Origin: Synechococcus sp. AG-679-A04
GTDB lineage: Bacteria > Cyanobacteriota > Cyanobacteriia > PCC-6307 > Cyanobiaceae
DNA: 64,000 nucleotides
NCBI GenBank assembly: GCA_003210775.1
Contig: QCUI01000001.1
Coordinates: 40,813 to 104,812 of the forward strand
Direction of reading: 5' to 3'
The notes below the pieces were generated by a model. That model worked only from the letters and a program-made list of their open reading frames with translations. It had not been told where the DNA came from and ran no database searches. Positions 44,347-53,826 of this stretch are shown in pieces. The first letter of the stretch is position 1, and each line of letters begins with the position of its first letter. Position numbers and translations under genes: made by a program.

Positions 44347-46224
44347 TCAAGAGGGTGACTGACGAAGCGTATTCATCCATAATTTGTTCCAATTTTTATT
44401 TGTCCTAGCATACTGATGGCAAAATGTTGTAATAGCTTGTATTCTGGACGGACTATTCATCCAAGAGACAGGACTATCGAGATATATGCGAATTTCCTGA
44501 ATCAAAGTATCTAATGAAGAATGGAGAACTCCTTCAAATTCAAGATCCTTCAATAAGTCAAATGCAAAGACAGATTCCCTAGAGTAAATTTTTTTCCAAT
44601 ACACCATCGCAGGTATGGATTGAACAAAACAATCAAGAGTCCCGGTTCCAATTTGATCCCAAAGCAAGATATTATATTGTGAAATCAAATCAGAAGACAG
44701 ACCTTTTTGAGAAGATTCTATAAGATTAAATCGACCTCTACATGTTTGACGCAAATGATTATATTGATGTTCTAAACGTAATGCTATAGACTGAGAATAG
44801 GGTTTTAAATCAACGTTTATTTGAGAAGAGGTTAATTCTATAATTAGTTTTTTTTGAGAATCCAGAATTTCATAGTTGAATTCAGGTCGGGTCTGACCGC
44901 AAGTACCGACAGGTGGATAAAGCCTAAGAAAATTAGGAAGGAATAATACTTGCCTTTCTTTAATAAAGGTTGTCATATGGTTTAGCTCAAAATCAAGTAT
45001 TTTGCTTGATAAACGAGGAGAAGGAAGGGGAATGGCTGTAGTTATCGGTAAGTGCGAATCAAATTCATCCCAACCATAAGTGATCATGTAATCATAGCAA
45101 GAGTATTCTAGTTCAGCAAACGTTGAATGTGAGTCAATATAACCATAATGTCCACCATGTTGGACACCAAAAACCTTTCCGCCAAGATACTTAGTCGCAC
45201 TCATTAAAAAAATTCCCTTATCAGATAGAAGAGCAGATCCAATCAGTAAATTACTCTTGACACTTTTTCTCTGCTTCAAAGCGTGTTTGAAGTTATTTTG
45301 AAGACCTTCCAGATAACGAACTGGGATGCAATCAGACAAATAAGAGCTAAATTCATGTCCCAACCTAGTACATTCTTCTCTAGACAATTGAAAGGAAGAA
45401 CATTCATGTATAAGTTTACTTACAGCATTACCGATGTCTTTGTCAAAGAGTGGAATGAGGTTCTTACGCAAGAATGGATCTCTCACATCACTCGACCATG
45501 AAAACTTATCTTGATAGTTAAAGATACCAAAAGGGAAATAAAAACCATGTTTAGTGAGCCAGTAATCATCTCCACCCAACCCAAGACTGGTAAATCGAGC
45601 GAATCTATTAGGTAGTTTCTTCAAGCAATTAAAGAAAAGGTGCTGCAGTCTAATGAAAAATGAATGGAGTTTTGACTGAGATGATGGCCTAAAAAGCATG
45701 TTTTTTTGAGGCTTAGGTTTCTGTATTAGGTTGTAATCAGAAACACCAATATCAACTACCTTGCTAACTCCTAGAATGATTGAAATTCTATGTACCAGTG
45801 ATTGATTAAACTCGAAGTCATCTGATTCGATTCCACGTATATTATCAAGGCCATTAAAATGGAATTGATAATTGACACGTCCAACATAGATTCTCTCACG
45901 ATCGAGACGCTTAATTGCGTGAGCAATAGAAATGACTCTGGAAATATAAATAGAGGTCAATGACACCAATAAAGGCCTATAAAGGTAACAAGGTATATGC
46001 AAAGACTCTTCTAGTTGGGAACTTATAATATGAAAAATTCTGGGGATAAATTTTTTATAAAAAATTGATTCAAGCTTTGCTCGATTGCGCAATTCCCAGT
46101 AACTCGCGCAATAAGTATCATGCTTTTGTAACCCTGGGAAGACACTTACAAAAGTAAAGAACTGATTGAATCGGTCACATATCGACGAAGTATCGGCCAA
46201 AAGTAAAAAGTTCTTTTTTAACAC
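44347..46224 (-). CDS. LIC12162-family surface-carbohydrate transferase (second copy)
   Basis: A 625-residue protein with the same landmarks as 21002-22786. FGVQHGGHYGYID in the middle with MITYGWDEFDS downstream, and a C-terminal ILLWDQIGTGTLDCFVQSIPAMVYWKK, match the other copy's QHGNHYG, WGW and DSTGILEAL blocks. It begins with a GTG at 46224; no earlier start is in frame. Position next to the ABC exporter (26 bases) and near the leg operon suggests a role in adding a nonulosonic acid, as inferred for its paralogue. Reaction unproven. Confidence 0.78.
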   Translation of the reverse strand: MLKKNFLLLADTSSICDRFNQFFTFVSVFPGLQKHDTYCASYWELRNRAKLESIFYKKFIPRIFHIISSQLEESLHIPCYLYRPLLVSLTSIYISRVISIAHAIKRLDRERIYVGRVNYQFHFNGLDNIRGIESDDFEFNQSLVHRISIILGVSKVVDIGVSDYNLIQKPKPQKNMLFRPSSQSKLHSFFIRLQHLFFNCLKKLPNRFARFTSLGLGGDDYWLTKHGFYFPFGIFNYQDKFSWSSDVRDPFLRKNLIPLFDKDIGNAVSKLIHECSSFQLSREECTRLGHEFSSYLSDCIPVRYLEGLQNNFKHALKQRKSVKSNLLIGSALLSDKGIFLMSATKYLGGKVFGVQHGGHYGYIDSHSTFAELEYSCYDYMITYGWDEFDSHLPITTAIPLPSPRLSSKILDFELNHMTTFIKERQVLFLPNFLRLYPPVGTCGQTRPEFNYEILDSQKKLIIELTSSQINVDLKPYSQSIALRLEHQYNHLRQTCRGRFNLIESSQKGLSSDLISQYNILLWDQIGTGTLDCFVQSIPAMVYWKKIYSRESVFAFDLLKDLEFEGVLHSSLDTLIQEIRIYLDSPVSWMNSPSRIQAITTFCHQYARTNKNWNKLWMNTLRQSPS

Positions 46225-46250
46225 TGGTTATCACAAAGCAAGGTGGTGAG

Positions 46251-47942
46251 TTAATTTAAACAAAGTGTGTGGAAATCAGCATTATTCGTGATGTCATGAG
46301 AAACAACTATAATAATTCTATCCTTGGATATACTTTTTATCAAGTCTATAATTCCCTTGCGATTTAAATCATCTAAACCGGATGTTACTTCATCAAAAAG
46401 TAGCACGTCACATCCTGCCAACAAAACTTTTGCAATAGCGAGTCGTCGTCGTTGACCACCAGAAAGTGAACGACCAGCTTCAGAGCCTTCAACATCAAGA
46501 CCTCCCAATTCCCGCACAAAACTTGATGCAAAGACCTTATCTAGTACATCCCAAATAAGAGATTCATCGTGTTCTTCACCAGAAACAAGGTTATCTCTTA
46601 TAGATCCTTTGAAGAGGTATATATCTTGAGGAACATAGCCAATGTTAGGGCGAAATAAAAGAGATGAATATTTGGATCCAGAATCCAGTCCTATATAATT
46701 AACTGACCCGAGAGAGGGTTGATATAAGCCTGAAATAATATTCATTAGTGTTGTTTTTCCCCGGCCAGATGTGCCTACAATTAAGACAGGTGAGCCACTG
46801 TTTATACGGATATTAATATCTTCGAGAATAAATTTTAAGCCAAACTTGTATTTTACCGAATCAAGCATGATTGAGGAGATAGGTTCAACAATTTTCTGAC
46901 GCTTTATAGATTGCTGGAGTTGAATTGCATTGTAAACTGGATAAATACTGCCCGAAAGCCTTGAAAGATTTCCAACAGAAAGTACTGAGTTATTTATTTG
47001 ACTAATAAAACGCAACCCTAACAAACCAATACTTGTGAATACTGATAAATCAGGAAGTTCAGCAAGGTGAAGATATGTCATCCACAAAAATAATATACTT
47101 AAGATAATTAGTGGCAATGACTGGGTAATTAGGGATAAAATTGACTGGTAGATCGTTATTTCAATTTCATTATTAACAATCGCTTTTTGAGAACGCAAGG
47201 CTTTTGTGATGTGATAACTTGTTTTATCTTCAACCAAAATTTGAAAAAGGCCATTTAATCGATCTGTAATATCTGCACTGAAATTATTACGTGCCTCAGC
47301 AAGCAGTCGAGAAGCTCGTGACTGTCTAACAACAAGGTATCTTATACCAATAGATATAGGAATAGTAAAAACAACAAACATATAAAATACATTGATGTCC
47401 GTCATAATAGCAATTATGCCTAAAACAAAAGCACCCAATATATAAAATATCGCTTTAACTAAACTGTTGGCAAATTTAACAACAGCAAGGACTTCTTGTG
47501 TAGTAATACCGACAACTCTTCCTACACTCATTTCACGTAAGAACTGCCAATCAGCATTTAGATGAAGTTTAAAGATTTTAGCTTGAATATCACGCTGTAA
47601 CAAAGCCGAAACGAAACCTTCACAAAAACGCAAAGCAAATGAGATTACAAGGTCAAGAGTTAATATGAATAAAAAGAGTAAAATTATATGCCTTAGATTA
47701 TCATTTACGCCAAAAAAATTGATTAAATTATAGATATAACCAGGGAACTTTAAACCATCTTGTTGACTTGCGCCTCCTGAGATTAGACTTGATATAAAAA
47801 TAATTCCAATACCATTTAAGCCTGCACTTAATACAGTGAAAAGATAAAAGAAGCCAAGGGATAAGGTTAATTTCTTGAATCCAATATTTAGTGCATTGAC
47901 AATGCTCAATAGAGCCTTGATCGAGCCAAAAATAGATTTCAA
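46251..47942 (-). CDS. ABC exporter (fused permease and ATPase), lipid-linked glycan flippase-like
   Basis: A 563-residue half transporter. The N-terminal ~330 residues contain six hydrophobic segments of the type IV exporter fold. The ATPase domain has Walker A GTSGRGKTT, Q-loop near IGYVPQDIYLFKG, signature LSGGQRRR, Walker B VLLFDEVTSGLD and an H-loop in IVVSHD. Together these fit an MsbA/PglK-like exporter. No Wzx-type flippase was seen in the window, so it may flip the lipid-linked repeat unit (inferred). The only start is a TTG at 47942, just after the stop of the DAHP-synthase-like gene upstream. Confidence 0.9.
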   Translation of the reverse strand: MKSIFGSIKALLSIVNALNIGFKKLTLSLGFFYLFTVLSAGLNGIGIIFISSLISGGASQQDGLKFPGYIYNLINFFGVNDNLRHIILLFLFILTLDLVISFALRFCEGFVSALLQRDIQAKIFKLHLNADWQFLREMSVGRVVGITTQEVLAVVKFANSLVKAIFYILGAFVLGIIAIMTDINVFYMFVVFTIPISIGIRYLVVRQSRASRLLAEARNNFSADITDRLNGLFQILVEDKTSYHITKALRSQKAIVNNEIEITIYQSILSLITQSLPLIILSILFLWMTYLHLAELPDLSVFTSIGLLGLRFISQINNSVLSVGNLSRLSGSIYPVYNAIQLQQSIKRQKIVEPISSIMLDSVKYKFGLKFILEDINIRINSGSPVLIVGTSGRGKTTLMNIISGLYQPSLGSVNYIGLDSGSKYSSLLFRPNIGYVPQDIYLFKGSIRDNLVSGEEHDESLIWDVLDKVFASSFVRELGGLDVEGSEAGRSLSGGQRRRLAIAKVLLAGCDVLLFDEVTSGLDDLNRKGIIDLIKSISKDRIIIVVSHDITNNADFHTLCLN

Positions 47943-47961
47943 GAAAAATAATTTATATTAT

Positions 47962-48846
47962 TTAATTTAATTTTAGCAAATTTCTAATGCCATTGCAAGA
48001 TGTAATTATATTCTCAAGCTCCTCAAAGCTTATAGCTTGATCGGAATCAGAAATAGATTTTTCAGGCTCAGGATGGGCCTCAATTATCAAACCATCTGCA
48101 CCACACGCTATTGCAGCTTGAGATATTCCCTTCACGAAAGAACGTTTTCCAGTAGCGTGACTTGGATCATAGATGATTGGAACATTAGTCAGTTCTTTTA
48201 ATGCAAGGATCATCATTAGATCTGGCTGCCATCTTGTGCTTGGGTAAATATGACGATATGGAGGTGCCCCGATAGTACCTCTTAAACAAATAGCGATTGA
48301 ATATAGGTCATTAGAAATTAATCTTTCGAGCGCTCCAAGTATCTCTTCAATTGTCCCCCAAGTACCCCTCTTTAAAATTACTGGTTTAGTTTGCTTTGAA
48401 AGCTCATCAAGCAAAGAGTAGTTTTGAAAGTTTCTTGTGCCAACTTGTATTATGTCAATTGAGTCATGCGCCATTTCTAATTGCTTCAAGTTCATAACTT
48501 CGCTAACGATTGGTAATGCATACTTCGCTTTAGCTTCCTTTAAAAGCTCAAGACCCCACTCTCTCGTTCCTTCCCTCCATCCATTGATATCATCTTTAAC
48601 TGGATATGTGCATGGTTTATATGCTCCAGCTCTTAGTGCATCTCCACCAGCACGCTGAACCTGAGCGGCTGAATTTAAAATCATCTCCCTATTTTCCACG
48701 CTGCATGGTCCTGCAATAAATACTGGAGAATTTCCGCCTATGGTTTTTGACCCAATTCGAAATGTATAATCGAATTGATCGTTTAAAACCCTATCAAGTT
48801 TACCATTCTCTTTTAGGGTATTAATGAAAGGAGGGAGTGACATCAT
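47962..48846 (-). CDS. DAHP-synthase-like (type I) enzyme with altered substrate motif
   Basis: A 294-residue PEP-dependent aldolase most like class I-beta DAHP synthases (AroA/AroF-type), with VFIAGPCSVENRE, QVGTRNFQNYSLLDELSK, VILKRGTWGT and PIIYDPSHATGKR. The conserved KPRT motif, which binds the erythrose-4-phosphate side in the canonical enzyme, reads KPCT in RAGAYKPCTYP. The usual CERG block reads ICLRGT. It lies inside a glycan operon beside a CMP-sugar-synthetase-like gene (24 bases). It may therefore make a 3-deoxy-ulosonic acid from another aldose for the surface glycan, rather than serve the shikimate pathway. This is inference. Confidence 0.75.
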   Translation of the reverse strand: MMSLPPFINTLKENGKLDRVLNDQFDYTFRIGSKTIGGNSPVFIAGPCSVENREMILNSAAQVQRAGGDALRAGAYKPCTYPVKDDINGWREGTREWGLELLKEAKAKYALPIVSEVMNLKQLEMAHDSIDIIQVGTRNFQNYSLLDELSKQTKPVILKRGTWGTIEEILGALERLISNDLYSIAICLRGTIGAPPYRHIYPSTRWQPDLMMILALKELTNVPIIYDPSHATGKRSFVKGISQAAIACGADGLIIEAHPEPEKSISDSDQAISFEELENIITSCNGIRNLLKLN

Positions 48847-48870
48847 TTGGAACTTCAGAGATAAACTATG

Positions 48871-49437
48871 CTATTGCTGTAATCTAGATGCAGCATGGTT
48901 CAAATCTGCCAAGGAATGGATGTTTGTTGCATTATCCTTAAAGCAGCCTACTCTTCTAGATACATGACCTTTAAGTGCGTGATCAATTTTTAAAATTCTA
49001 ATGGAGCCAGTACGTACACACTCAGAAGAGACAGTAAAAAGATCATCATATTTATTATCAAAAGCATATTCGATCAATTCATCGACATTAGTGTCCCTAT
49101 CAGGATGGTCAGGCTGGAGTGCAACTAAATATTCATATTTATCTAACGGGTAGGACTGTTGTTTGAGTTTGAGTAATGCATCGACATATACATCACACAC
49201 CTCAGCATCTCCCAAAAGATTGGACGGCCTACTAATGTGCTTCAAGGAATAATTAGATGCAATGTTAATTACCTCGCTAGATTCCGAGCTGACGAAAATA
49301 TCTTGTATGTGGTTAGAGTTTTTAGCATAATCAATAGTCAGCTCTAGAAGAGTCTTAGTGCCTATTTTCTGCAAGTTCTTAAGCTTGACTCTTTTAGAAT
49401 CTGTTTTGCAAGGAATAATGCAAATTGAAGGCTTCAT
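48871..49437 (-). CDS. CMP-sugar-synthetase-like cytidylyltransferase
   Basis: A protein of about 188 residues starting KPSICIIPCKTDSKRVKLKNLQKIG, which matches the N-terminal CTP-binding loop of acylneuraminate cytidylyltransferases with RxxGS replaced by KTDSKR. It also has IFVSSESSEVINIA, ISRPSNLLGDAE, LVALQPDHPDRD and a late NIHSLADL. It is somewhat shorter than NeuA. The ATG at 49437 avoids overlap with the hydroxyacid dehydrogenase gene; the longer frame to 49521 overlaps it by 56 bases. With the DAHP-synthase-like gene it may activate a 3-deoxy acid sugar. Confidence 0.8.
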   Translation of the reverse strand: MKPSICIIPCKTDSKRVKLKNLQKIGTKTLLELTIDYAKNSNHIQDIFVSSESSEVINIASNYSLKHISRPSNLLGDAEVCDVYVDALLKLKQQSYPLDKYEYLVALQPDHPDRDTNVDELIEYAFDNKYDDLFTVSSECVRTGSIRILKIDHALKGHVSRRVGCFKDNATNIHSLADLNHAASRLQQ

Positions 49438-49465
49438 GGATTTTTTAAGCAGGGGAAAGAGAATG

Positions 49466-50440
49466 CTAGTCAAGGGTAAACTTATTAAGGGCATATAAAA
49501 ATGCTTTTGTTTGTCCTTCATATGTCATTCCACCAACATGTGGAGTAATGACAATGTTATGGAGTTTTTGTTTTGCTAATTTATGAATTGGTGAGTGTTG
49601 AATATTATCAAATTCACTACTTAAGACATCAGTAGCATAGCCGCCTAATCTTTTTTTCAGAAGGGATTCGGCAATTGCCTGTTCGTCACAAACGTCACCT
49701 CGCGAGGTATTAATGAGGAACGAATCTTTTTTCATTGAGTTTATTAATTGCGCGCCAATTAAGTTTTGATTAGCTTCATTAGAATGTATATGAATTGAAA
49801 CAGCGTCAGATGAATTGAAGAGTGTCTTAATATCTACTTTTGTAGCATTAGTAGGAATTTCTTTTGAAGGGTCATTTTCACAAATCAAAATTTTTGCTCC
49901 AAAGCCTCCCAGCAATTTTGCAAAAATTGAGCCGAGCCTCCCAAACCCTAGAATACCAACGGTCATGCCTCCTATCTGACGACCCATAACAGTGGTATAG
50001 TCCCAGCAATTGTCATCAACAACTAATCTATTGGCGATAATAATTGATCGACATAAAGATATCAACATGCCAAATGCTAATTCAGCTGTTGAAGGCAACT
50101 TGTTAATTAATTCAAAATCAGTCGTAAGAGAGTACACTTGTATCTGCTTCTTAGTGCAGGACAAAAGATCTATATGATTAGTGCCGGTAGAGCATGTATT
50201 GATACCCAAAACATTAGTTGCTTCTAAGAAAGCTGAATCAATATAATAACCTTGCGCATTGGGATTGACAAAAATATACTTCAGATTAGAGTTATTCTGA
50301 AACTCGTCAATTACTTGAGTCCTCGAAGGTTTTTCAAGAAGTTTAAAATGATTATGATTAGCTTTTACAAAACGATGAACTTCTGGCAAATGCGAGATAG
50401 GAGTCGCGATTAAACACTGAGACTTAGGGGATAAATTCAT
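49466..50440 (-). CDS. D-isomer-specific 2-hydroxyacid dehydrogenase
   Basis: A 324-residue NAD-dependent dehydrogenase of the SerA/phosphoglycerate type. The cofactor motif GILGFGRLGSIFAKL is near the middle, then INTSRGDVCDEQAIAESL, and the catalytic His in ITPHVGGMTYE. It lacks the C-terminal ACT regulatory domain of housekeeping SerA, so it likely has a specialised substrate, probably in the pathway of the neighbouring 3-deoxy acid genes. The ATG at 50440 shares one base with the TAA of the upstream GT2 gene (TAATG); the ORF further to 50458 is not needed. Confidence 0.85.
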   Translation of the reverse strand: MNLSPKSQCLIATPISHLPEVHRFVKANHNHFKLLEKPSRTQVIDEFQNNSNLKYIFVNPNAQGYYIDSAFLEATNVLGINTCSTGTNHIDLLSCTKKQIQVYSLTTDFELINKLPSTAELAFGMLISLCRSIIIANRLVVDDNCWDYTTVMGRQIGGMTVGILGFGRLGSIFAKLLGGFGAKILICENDPSKEIPTNATKVDIKTLFNSSDAVSIHIHSNEANQNLIGAQLINSMKKDSFLINTSRGDVCDEQAIAESLLKKRLGGYATDVLSSEFDNIQHSPIHKLAKQKLHNIVITPHVGGMTYEGQTKAFLYALNKFTLD

Positions 50441-51111
50441 TAACCAACACCTCTCCATGTATTTCCTGCGATAGTAAAGTGATGCTCTCCAACAATTTCA
50501 GGATCGTATAAATACGTATGGTTAGCTTCAATGCAATGCTTTGCCCAAATCCGATCTTCTTTACCTGAAATAGCCTCATCAAACGGTATTTCTAATAGTA
50601 TTGATTTATGATAAAAAGCCAACGCATTGTGTAAAAAATATCGATTTTCTTGCTCTGAATACATATTTTCAACTTCTTGCTGACCAAAATGACTCCATAG
50701 ATAACGTGGCGTTATTTTTCGACCTCTGTATATTGGCTCCTGTTTTCCAAAGACACACGAGTACTTTTTCATATTATTAAAAATTGATTCTTGGTTCAAC
50801 GTTTTTATCACTACGTGAGCTGAAAGTATAAGTATAATACTATTACTTGCAATTTGTACGCCCATATTCAAGGCTTTCCCAGGCGTATAGTCATCAATTT
50901 CAGCAATTTTAACTGTTGAATATTTTTTTTCAGACTTTTCAAGTGCTGGATCATGTCTAAAACTTCTTACAATTTCAAGTGAGTCGTCATTACTGCCGTT
51001 GTTGATAACGATGATTTCTGGTTGTGCAAGATGTTCTAATACTGATTGGACTGCATGCCCAATCCACCGTTCTTCATTTCTATTGCGTATGATCACTGAA
51101 ACCTGATTCAT
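50440..51111 (-). CDS. glycosyltransferase family 2
   Basis: A protein of about 223 residues. NQVSVIIRNRNEERWIGHAVQSVL is at the start, IIVINNGSNDDSLEIVRSF near 40, and KALNMGVQIASNSIILILSAHV supplies the region where the DxD motif is usually found. The DxD itself is not clear: LILSAHVVI takes its place. It is short for GT2 and lacks obvious membrane helices. The ATG at 51111 is preferred; a TTG at 51129 would add six residues. It overlaps the dehydrogenase gene by one base. Confidence 0.82.
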   Translation of the reverse strand: MNQVSVIIRNRNEERWIGHAVQSVLEHLAQPEIIVINNGSNDDSLEIVRSFRHDPALEKSEKKYSTVKIAEIDDYTPGKALNMGVQIASNSIILILSAHVVIKTLNQESIFNNMKKYSCVFGKQEPIYRGRKITPRYLWSHFGQQEVENMYSEQENRYFLHNALAFYHKSILLEIPFDEAISGKEDRIWAKHCIEANHTYLYDPEIVGEHHFTIAGNTWRGVG

Positions 51112-51317
51112 CTTTAATTTTACAACCAAAGAAAAGTGGCCTTTGATTCATTTTAAGCAAAGCGACCAAACAACGGGCATGGTCGAAACATTCTTGTAAC
51201 TAGATCATTTTCATAAGAATTTTAGGAATTGCGATCTCAAAATTATCTACAATCGCACAGACAAAGGTTTCTAACGTAATGCGATAAGAACAATCTAATA
51301 TGAACAATTATTTGTAT

Positions 51318-52442
51318 TCAAGACTTGCTTTTCAAGACATCACACATTGCAGCAAATATATTATTTGCAAGTATTTTCATGCCTTCTGGCGTAAAGTGTA
51401 TACTATCCACAAAATTCGCGGGAATTCTTTCAATCAACAGATCATTGTCAACTAATTTTAAATTATTATCATCTGATATAGATCTTAAAACATAATTCTC
51501 TTTTCTGACAATGTTGGAATAACGACCATGTAAATTACTGTCCTTGATTTCATCATATAGAAAATGACAGTATGTTGAGAGAATAATTTCAATATCTCTT
51601 CCTTTACAGATATCTACCAAGGTCTGAATGTTTCTTTTATACGCTTTGAGCCCCTTAGTCTCGTCATTAGTAAGCATGAATTGCCCTGACGATATGGCAG
51701 AAAGTAAACTTTGTGAATTGATCATAAAAAAGCGAATAATTAAGTATCTTATAAAGGCAAGTGGAATATAGCGTAAGATACTTGAAGAAAAATCTTGAGT
51801 AATAGGTACTTTAAGCGATCTTCTACTATGAGAGTAATCAGATATAAAGTTACACGTCAAGTAATCTCTAATGTCATTATAACCATGATATAAAATAATC
51901 ATATCCGGATCCATGTCAATTATCTGAAGCATAAAACGAATAACAATATCTGCGGAATTATATCCACCTTGGCCACAATTAACGATTTCCACTGATTTAT
52001 TATTAATTTTAAAACAGTTTCTATCAAACAATTTTTGTAGCTCTAATGGATATGAATATGGTTCACCAGCTTGAATAATATAATTGCCAGTGGTTGAGGC
52101 TCCAAGGCAACAAACCCTATATACATGCTTTGGTTTTGGATCTACTACGTTAAGGTCACCATTTCTCCCACTTAAAAATCCATAATTATTTGTTCGAAAT
52201 TGGCCAAAAAAGAATTTACCTTTATGTAATGGATAGGTTGCAGGTTTTGAGTGATCGGTAATCACACCCTTTTTCATTACAAATGGCAAATAAGGATGAT
52301 TTTGAAAATAAAGCTCTTTATAAGAAATCCTTTTCATATATCCGCTGTTAGGCTTTAATTTATGCACATAAAGCCTAAAAACAACTTCTAGCAAGAGTAA
52401 TAAAAAAAGAAGCTGAAGCATTGAAATTAATTGTACTTGCAT
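51318..52442 (-). CDS. SGNH/GDSL-type hydrolase with N-terminal anchor
   Basis: A 374-residue protein. Residues about 1-25 form a hydrophobic anchor. Then block I CCLGASTTGN (nucleophile Ser in GAST rather than GDS), a Gly in NCGQGGYNS, block III ILYHGYNDIRDYL, and block V DSIHFTPEGM with the catalytic Asp-His pair complete the SGNH catalytic set. Such proteins act as O-acetylesterases or acyltransferases on glycans at the cell surface or periplasm. Its role in setting acetylation of the polymer is inferred. It is the 5'-most minus-strand gene of the island, after a 206-bp gap from the GT2 gene. Confidence 0.82.
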   Translation of the reverse strand: MQVQLISMLQLLFLLLLLEVVFRLYVHKLKPNSGYMKRISYKELYFQNHPYLPFVMKKGVITDHSKPATYPLHKGKFFFGQFRTNNYGFLSGRNGDLNVVDPKPKHVYRVCCLGASTTGNYIIQAGEPYSYPLELQKLFDRNCFKINNKSVEIVNCGQGGYNSADIVIRFMLQIIDMDPDMIILYHGYNDIRDYLTCNFISDYSHSRRSLKVPITQDFSSSILRYIPLAFIRYLIIRFFMINSQSLLSAISSGQFMLTNDETKGLKAYKRNIQTLVDICKGRDIEIILSTYCHFLYDEIKDSNLHGRYSNIVRKENYVLRSISDDNNLKLVDNDLLIERIPANFVDSIHFTPEGMKILANNIFAAMCDVLKSKS

Positions 52443-53128
52443 AAGAACTCAAAGTACATTTTATATCATAGCCGAGATATCCAGACACTTCAAATTTATT
52501 TATAAACTTAATCGAAAAAGATGATCGTTTAGTTGTGTCCTAAAATTTTGAGATTCAATTTTTTACAAAATGAACTGAGCATTGCTAAATTAATTTAGTA
52601 ATTTCAAAACGAAAGGCTAAAAAGTTATATTTGATTAGGCAAAGAATTAAATGGTTAATTTCATTCAAATTAGTCGAAGTGGGATATTGGTTGATTCAGT
52701 TAGATACTACCAAAGCGTATAATTGTCATGGGGAGTTTCATGGTCAGTATTTTTTCTTACTCTAACCTTTTTATATTTTTGGTAAAGACGTGAGCATAAA
52801 TTTCTAATTGCTTGAATTAGTTTCGCAAAAATGTTTTTACTTTTAAATTGAATGGTTTGGGGCGATTGATTTCTTGCCATTGATGAGAATTAAATAGTTA
52901 TTCTTACATTTTAGTTCGTCTGTCGTTGCGTTTTGAATTCCTACATAATCCTTTATTACTTTGCGAGAATCTTAGTAACATAAGCTATTATTGAGTGTAC
53001 CGAAAAATATCAATTCTACTAAGACCTCGAAGTAAAAGGCTACTTCATGAGCATATGCAGCCTACGATCACCATCATAAATAATATCAAATGTTTTTATC
53101 ACTATTTTGAAGAATACCTTTTTAAACT

Positions 53129-53239
53129 ATGAATTTAGCTCTCTCTTCAATCATGAAATTCTCATATTCAACCATCCTTGGCCTATGCTCAATATTCTCT
53201 ACGATTTTATTACTAGTTAAGTTCCTGCACATGGATTAA
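53129..53239 (+). CDS. possible 36-residue single-pass membrane peptide
   Basis: An ATG-started frame encodes a 36-residue peptide: a short polar start, then a hydrophobic segment (residues about 13-31, TILGLCSIFSTILLLVKF) with a basic flank (KFLHMD). It lies alone in the intergenic region. No ribosome-binding site is obvious (GAAGAA is 13 bases upstream). Nothing else supports it, and short frames occur by chance in AT-rich DNA. Confidence 0.2.
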   Translation: MNLALSSIMKFSYSTILGLCSIFSTILLLVKFLHMD

Positions 53240-53573
53240 TTCGAAAAAATCTTAACTACTTGATATTCAATATGTTTTCTTTGATTGAAAATAATGCCAT
53301 GAACTGCATTTATATTTATTTTTAAATGCGCATCAGCAAACGAATTCTATTTTTATATAATGTGCAAACGGTCAACAAACATGTGATGGAACACGTCTAC
53401 ACAGAAAAATAGTTTAAAATAAACTATATCTGACAAAACAAATCCCAAATCATTGTCCCTACATTTTATGAACAAGCGGGGTTGAATTAGAAATGACAAT
53501 TATTAAAATCCAAAACAGCGAGACTTGTGATCGTAAAATTTATTTCAATATGGCAAATAAATTGGTAACAAAT

Positions 53574-53579
53574 TATAAT
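53574..53579 (+). promoter_or_regulatory. candidate -10 element for the export operon
   Basis: A TATAAT hexamer on the plus strand about 250 bases before the ATG at 53827. The nearest -35-like sequence, ATGGCA at about 18 bases, is weak. The region is AT-rich so the match could be chance. It would imply a long 5' leader. Confidence 0.25.
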
Positions 53580-53608
53580 AAATAAGCTCAGTTTTTTATT
53601 TTTATCTC

Positions 53609-53621
53609 GAACTTAAAGTTC
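53609..53621. promoter_or_regulatory. 13-bp palindrome in the export operon leader, possible operator
   Basis: GAACTTAAAGTTC reads as two 6-base arms around a central A, about 205 bases before the start of the export gene. A second shorter inverted repeat, AGCCA-GA-TGGCT, is at 53716-53727. Perfect symmetry in a promoter region suggests a repressor or activator site; no known cyanobacterial motif is matched. Confidence 0.25.
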
Positions 53622-53826
53622 CTAAACATACTGACTTTCAATTAAAGAAAAATAATCGCGGGACCAGGGCAATTTCCACTTTCACCGTAATTTTGCATAA
53701 CTTTACTTTACTCATAGCCAGATGGCTGGCATGGATTTCCTAATAAGCTTTCATCCAATTCTCTCCCTGACCACCACCCTATTCCATGCTCAAGACTTTG
53801 CCCTAAAATTCAATGTAATCGTTGGC

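Larger units (their letters stand above)
52443..53826. other. 1.4-kb AT-rich intergenic region between divergent transcription units
   Basis: No gene of normal length is seen. The region lies between the minus-strand SGNH hydrolase gene and the plus-strand polysaccharide-export gene, so it should hold divergent promoters. Short open frames exist, including the one listed at 53129-53239. A TATAAT hexamer is at 53356-53361 and another at 53574-53579 on the plus strand. Base composition changes from AT-rich to GC-rich at its right end, marking the island boundary. Confidence 0.6.

Noticed and set aside
53493..53585. 30-codon plus-strand frame starting MTIIKIQNSE
   Set aside because: Very short, no homology can be judged and no clear ribosome-binding site; a candidate -10 hexamer falls inside it.
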